A stretch of 6,427 bases of DNA. Source: Coriobacteriia bacterium (GTDB lineage Bacteria > Actinomycetota > Coriobacteriia > Coriobacteriales > QAMH01). The stretch is from the NCBI GenBank assembly GCA_900756605.1, contig CAAEKX010000355.1:1-6427 (forward strand). The letters are read 5' to 3'. Below the pieces are notes generated by a model. It had not been told where the DNA came from. It ran no database searches and was given only the letters and a program-made list of their open reading frames with translations. The position numbers were made by a program, and so were the translations under genes. Shown piece by piece: positions 5,822-6,427 of the stretch; position 1 is the first letter of the stretch; every line of letters starts with the position of its first letter.

Positions 5822-6427
5822 ATGGACCGCTCGCACATCAGAAACTTCTCGATCATCGCGCATATCGACCACGGCAAGTCGACCATTGCCGACCGCATCC
5901 TCGAGATGACGAACACGGTCGCGTCACGTGACATGGTCGAGCAGGTGCTCGACTCGATGGATATCGAGCGCGAGCGTGGCATCACCATCAAGTCGCAGGC
6001 CGTTTGCGTGTTCTACGAGGCCGATAACGGCGAGACCTACCAGTTCAATCTCATCGACACGCCGGGTCATGTCGATTTCACGTATGAAGTGTCGCGTTCG
6101 TTGGCCGCATGCGAGGGCGCCGTGCTCGTCGTCGATTCAACCCAGGGCGTCGAGGCGCAGACGGTTGCCAACGCATTGCTCGCGATGAACGCCGATCTCG
6201 AGATTATCCCCGTCATCAACAAGGTCGATCTGCCCGCCGCCGATCCCGAGCGCGTGCGCGCTGAGATCGAGGAGGGTCTCGCGATTCCCGCCGACGATGC
6301 GATACTGACCTCGGGCAAGTCGGGTATCGGCGTGCATGATCTGCTCGAGGCCATCGTGGAGCGCATTCCCGCGCCGCAAGGTGATGCGGACGCCCCGCTC
6401 AAGGCACTCATCTTCGACTCCTATTTC
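5822..6427 (+). CDS. lepA: Elongation factor 4 (LepA), ribosome-associated GTPase (3' partial)
   Basis: The first 202 codons of LepA, a translational GTPase of about 600 residues that acts on stalled or initiating ribosomes. The GTPase domain is intact: G1 AHIDHGKST (13-21), G2 region RGITIK (52-57, Thr55), G3 DTPGH (79-83, with the catalytic His83), G4 NKVD (133-136) and G5 SGKSG (164-168). The segment MDIERERGITIKSQAV is characteristic of LepA and separates it from EF-G and TypA. ATG 5822 is chosen because it gives the usual MDRSHIRNFSIIAHIDHGK start. An in-frame ATG at 5813 would add Met-Gly-Phe, but it overlaps the predicted -10 box. No Shine-Dalgarno sequence precedes either codon. The gene lies just after the rpsT terminator and continues past the right edge. 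Confidence 0.97.
   Translation, partial: MDRSHIRNFSIIAHIDHGKSTIADRILEMTNTVASRDMVEQVLDSMDIERERGITIKSQAVCVFYEADNGETYQFNLIDTPGHVDFTYEVSRSLAACEGAVLVVDSTQGVEAQTVANALLAMNADLEIIPVINKVDLPAADPERVRAEIEEGLAIPADDAILTSGKSGIGVHDLLEAIVERIPAPQGDADAPLKALIFDSYF

Noticed and set aside
5284..5991. A 235-codon open frame on the - strand spanning the end of holA, rpsT and the start of lepA.
   Set aside because: It crosses two promoters, the terminator and three conserved genes, so it is a chance frame.

Overview
The window is a 6.4 kb, fairly G+C-rich piece of bacterial chromosome with seven genes, all on the + strand. It most likely comes from the Coriobacteriia (Olsenella/Collinsella/Eggerthella-like, Gram-positive, gut-associated Actinomycetota). 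That placement is an inference from four things: the holA-rpsT-lepA order, the style of the cell-wall-binding-like repeats, a DUF348 lipoprotein of actinobacterial/firmicute type, and an Actinobacteria-style leaderless start for lepA. No rRNA or other taxonomic marker is present to prove it.

Left part (1-4375), cell-surface genes. A protein cut by the left edge carries cell-wall-binding-like repeats followed by a C-terminal transglutaminase/protease-like domain with an intact Cys-His-Asp triad. Next comes an MBOAT membrane O-acyltransferase of the AlgI/DltB type, then a membrane-anchored SGNH/DHHW protein of the AlgX/AlgJ type, then a lipoprotein with two DUF348 domains. Gaps are 24 bp, 8 bp and an 11-bp overlap, so these four genes read as one transcription unit. 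The MBOAT and SGNH pair is the standard two-part machine for moving acetyl groups across the membrane onto an extracytoplasmic polymer. The repeat protein and the lipoprotein are plausible partners that bind or remodel the wall. No acetylated substrate can be named from the sequence.

Right part (4376-6427), housekeeping genes. holA (DNA polymerase III delta, clamp loader) follows the lipoprotein by 24 bp with no terminator between, so the surface operon may run into it. rpsT (ribosomal protein S20) has its own strong promoter, a short leader with a small hairpin, a good ribosome binding site and a clear intrinsic terminator. lepA (elongation factor 4) begins just after that terminator. It has no Shine-Dalgarno sequence, and a TAGAAT -10 box ends 7 nt before its ATG, which predicts a leaderless mRNA. 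The gene runs off the right edge after 202 codons.

No tRNA, rRNA, CRISPR array, insertion sequence or phage gene was seen. Reverse-strand open frames are shadows of these genes. The most interesting parts are the four-gene surface cassette (especially the lipoprotein's unassigned C-terminal motif) and the predicted leaderless start of lepA.
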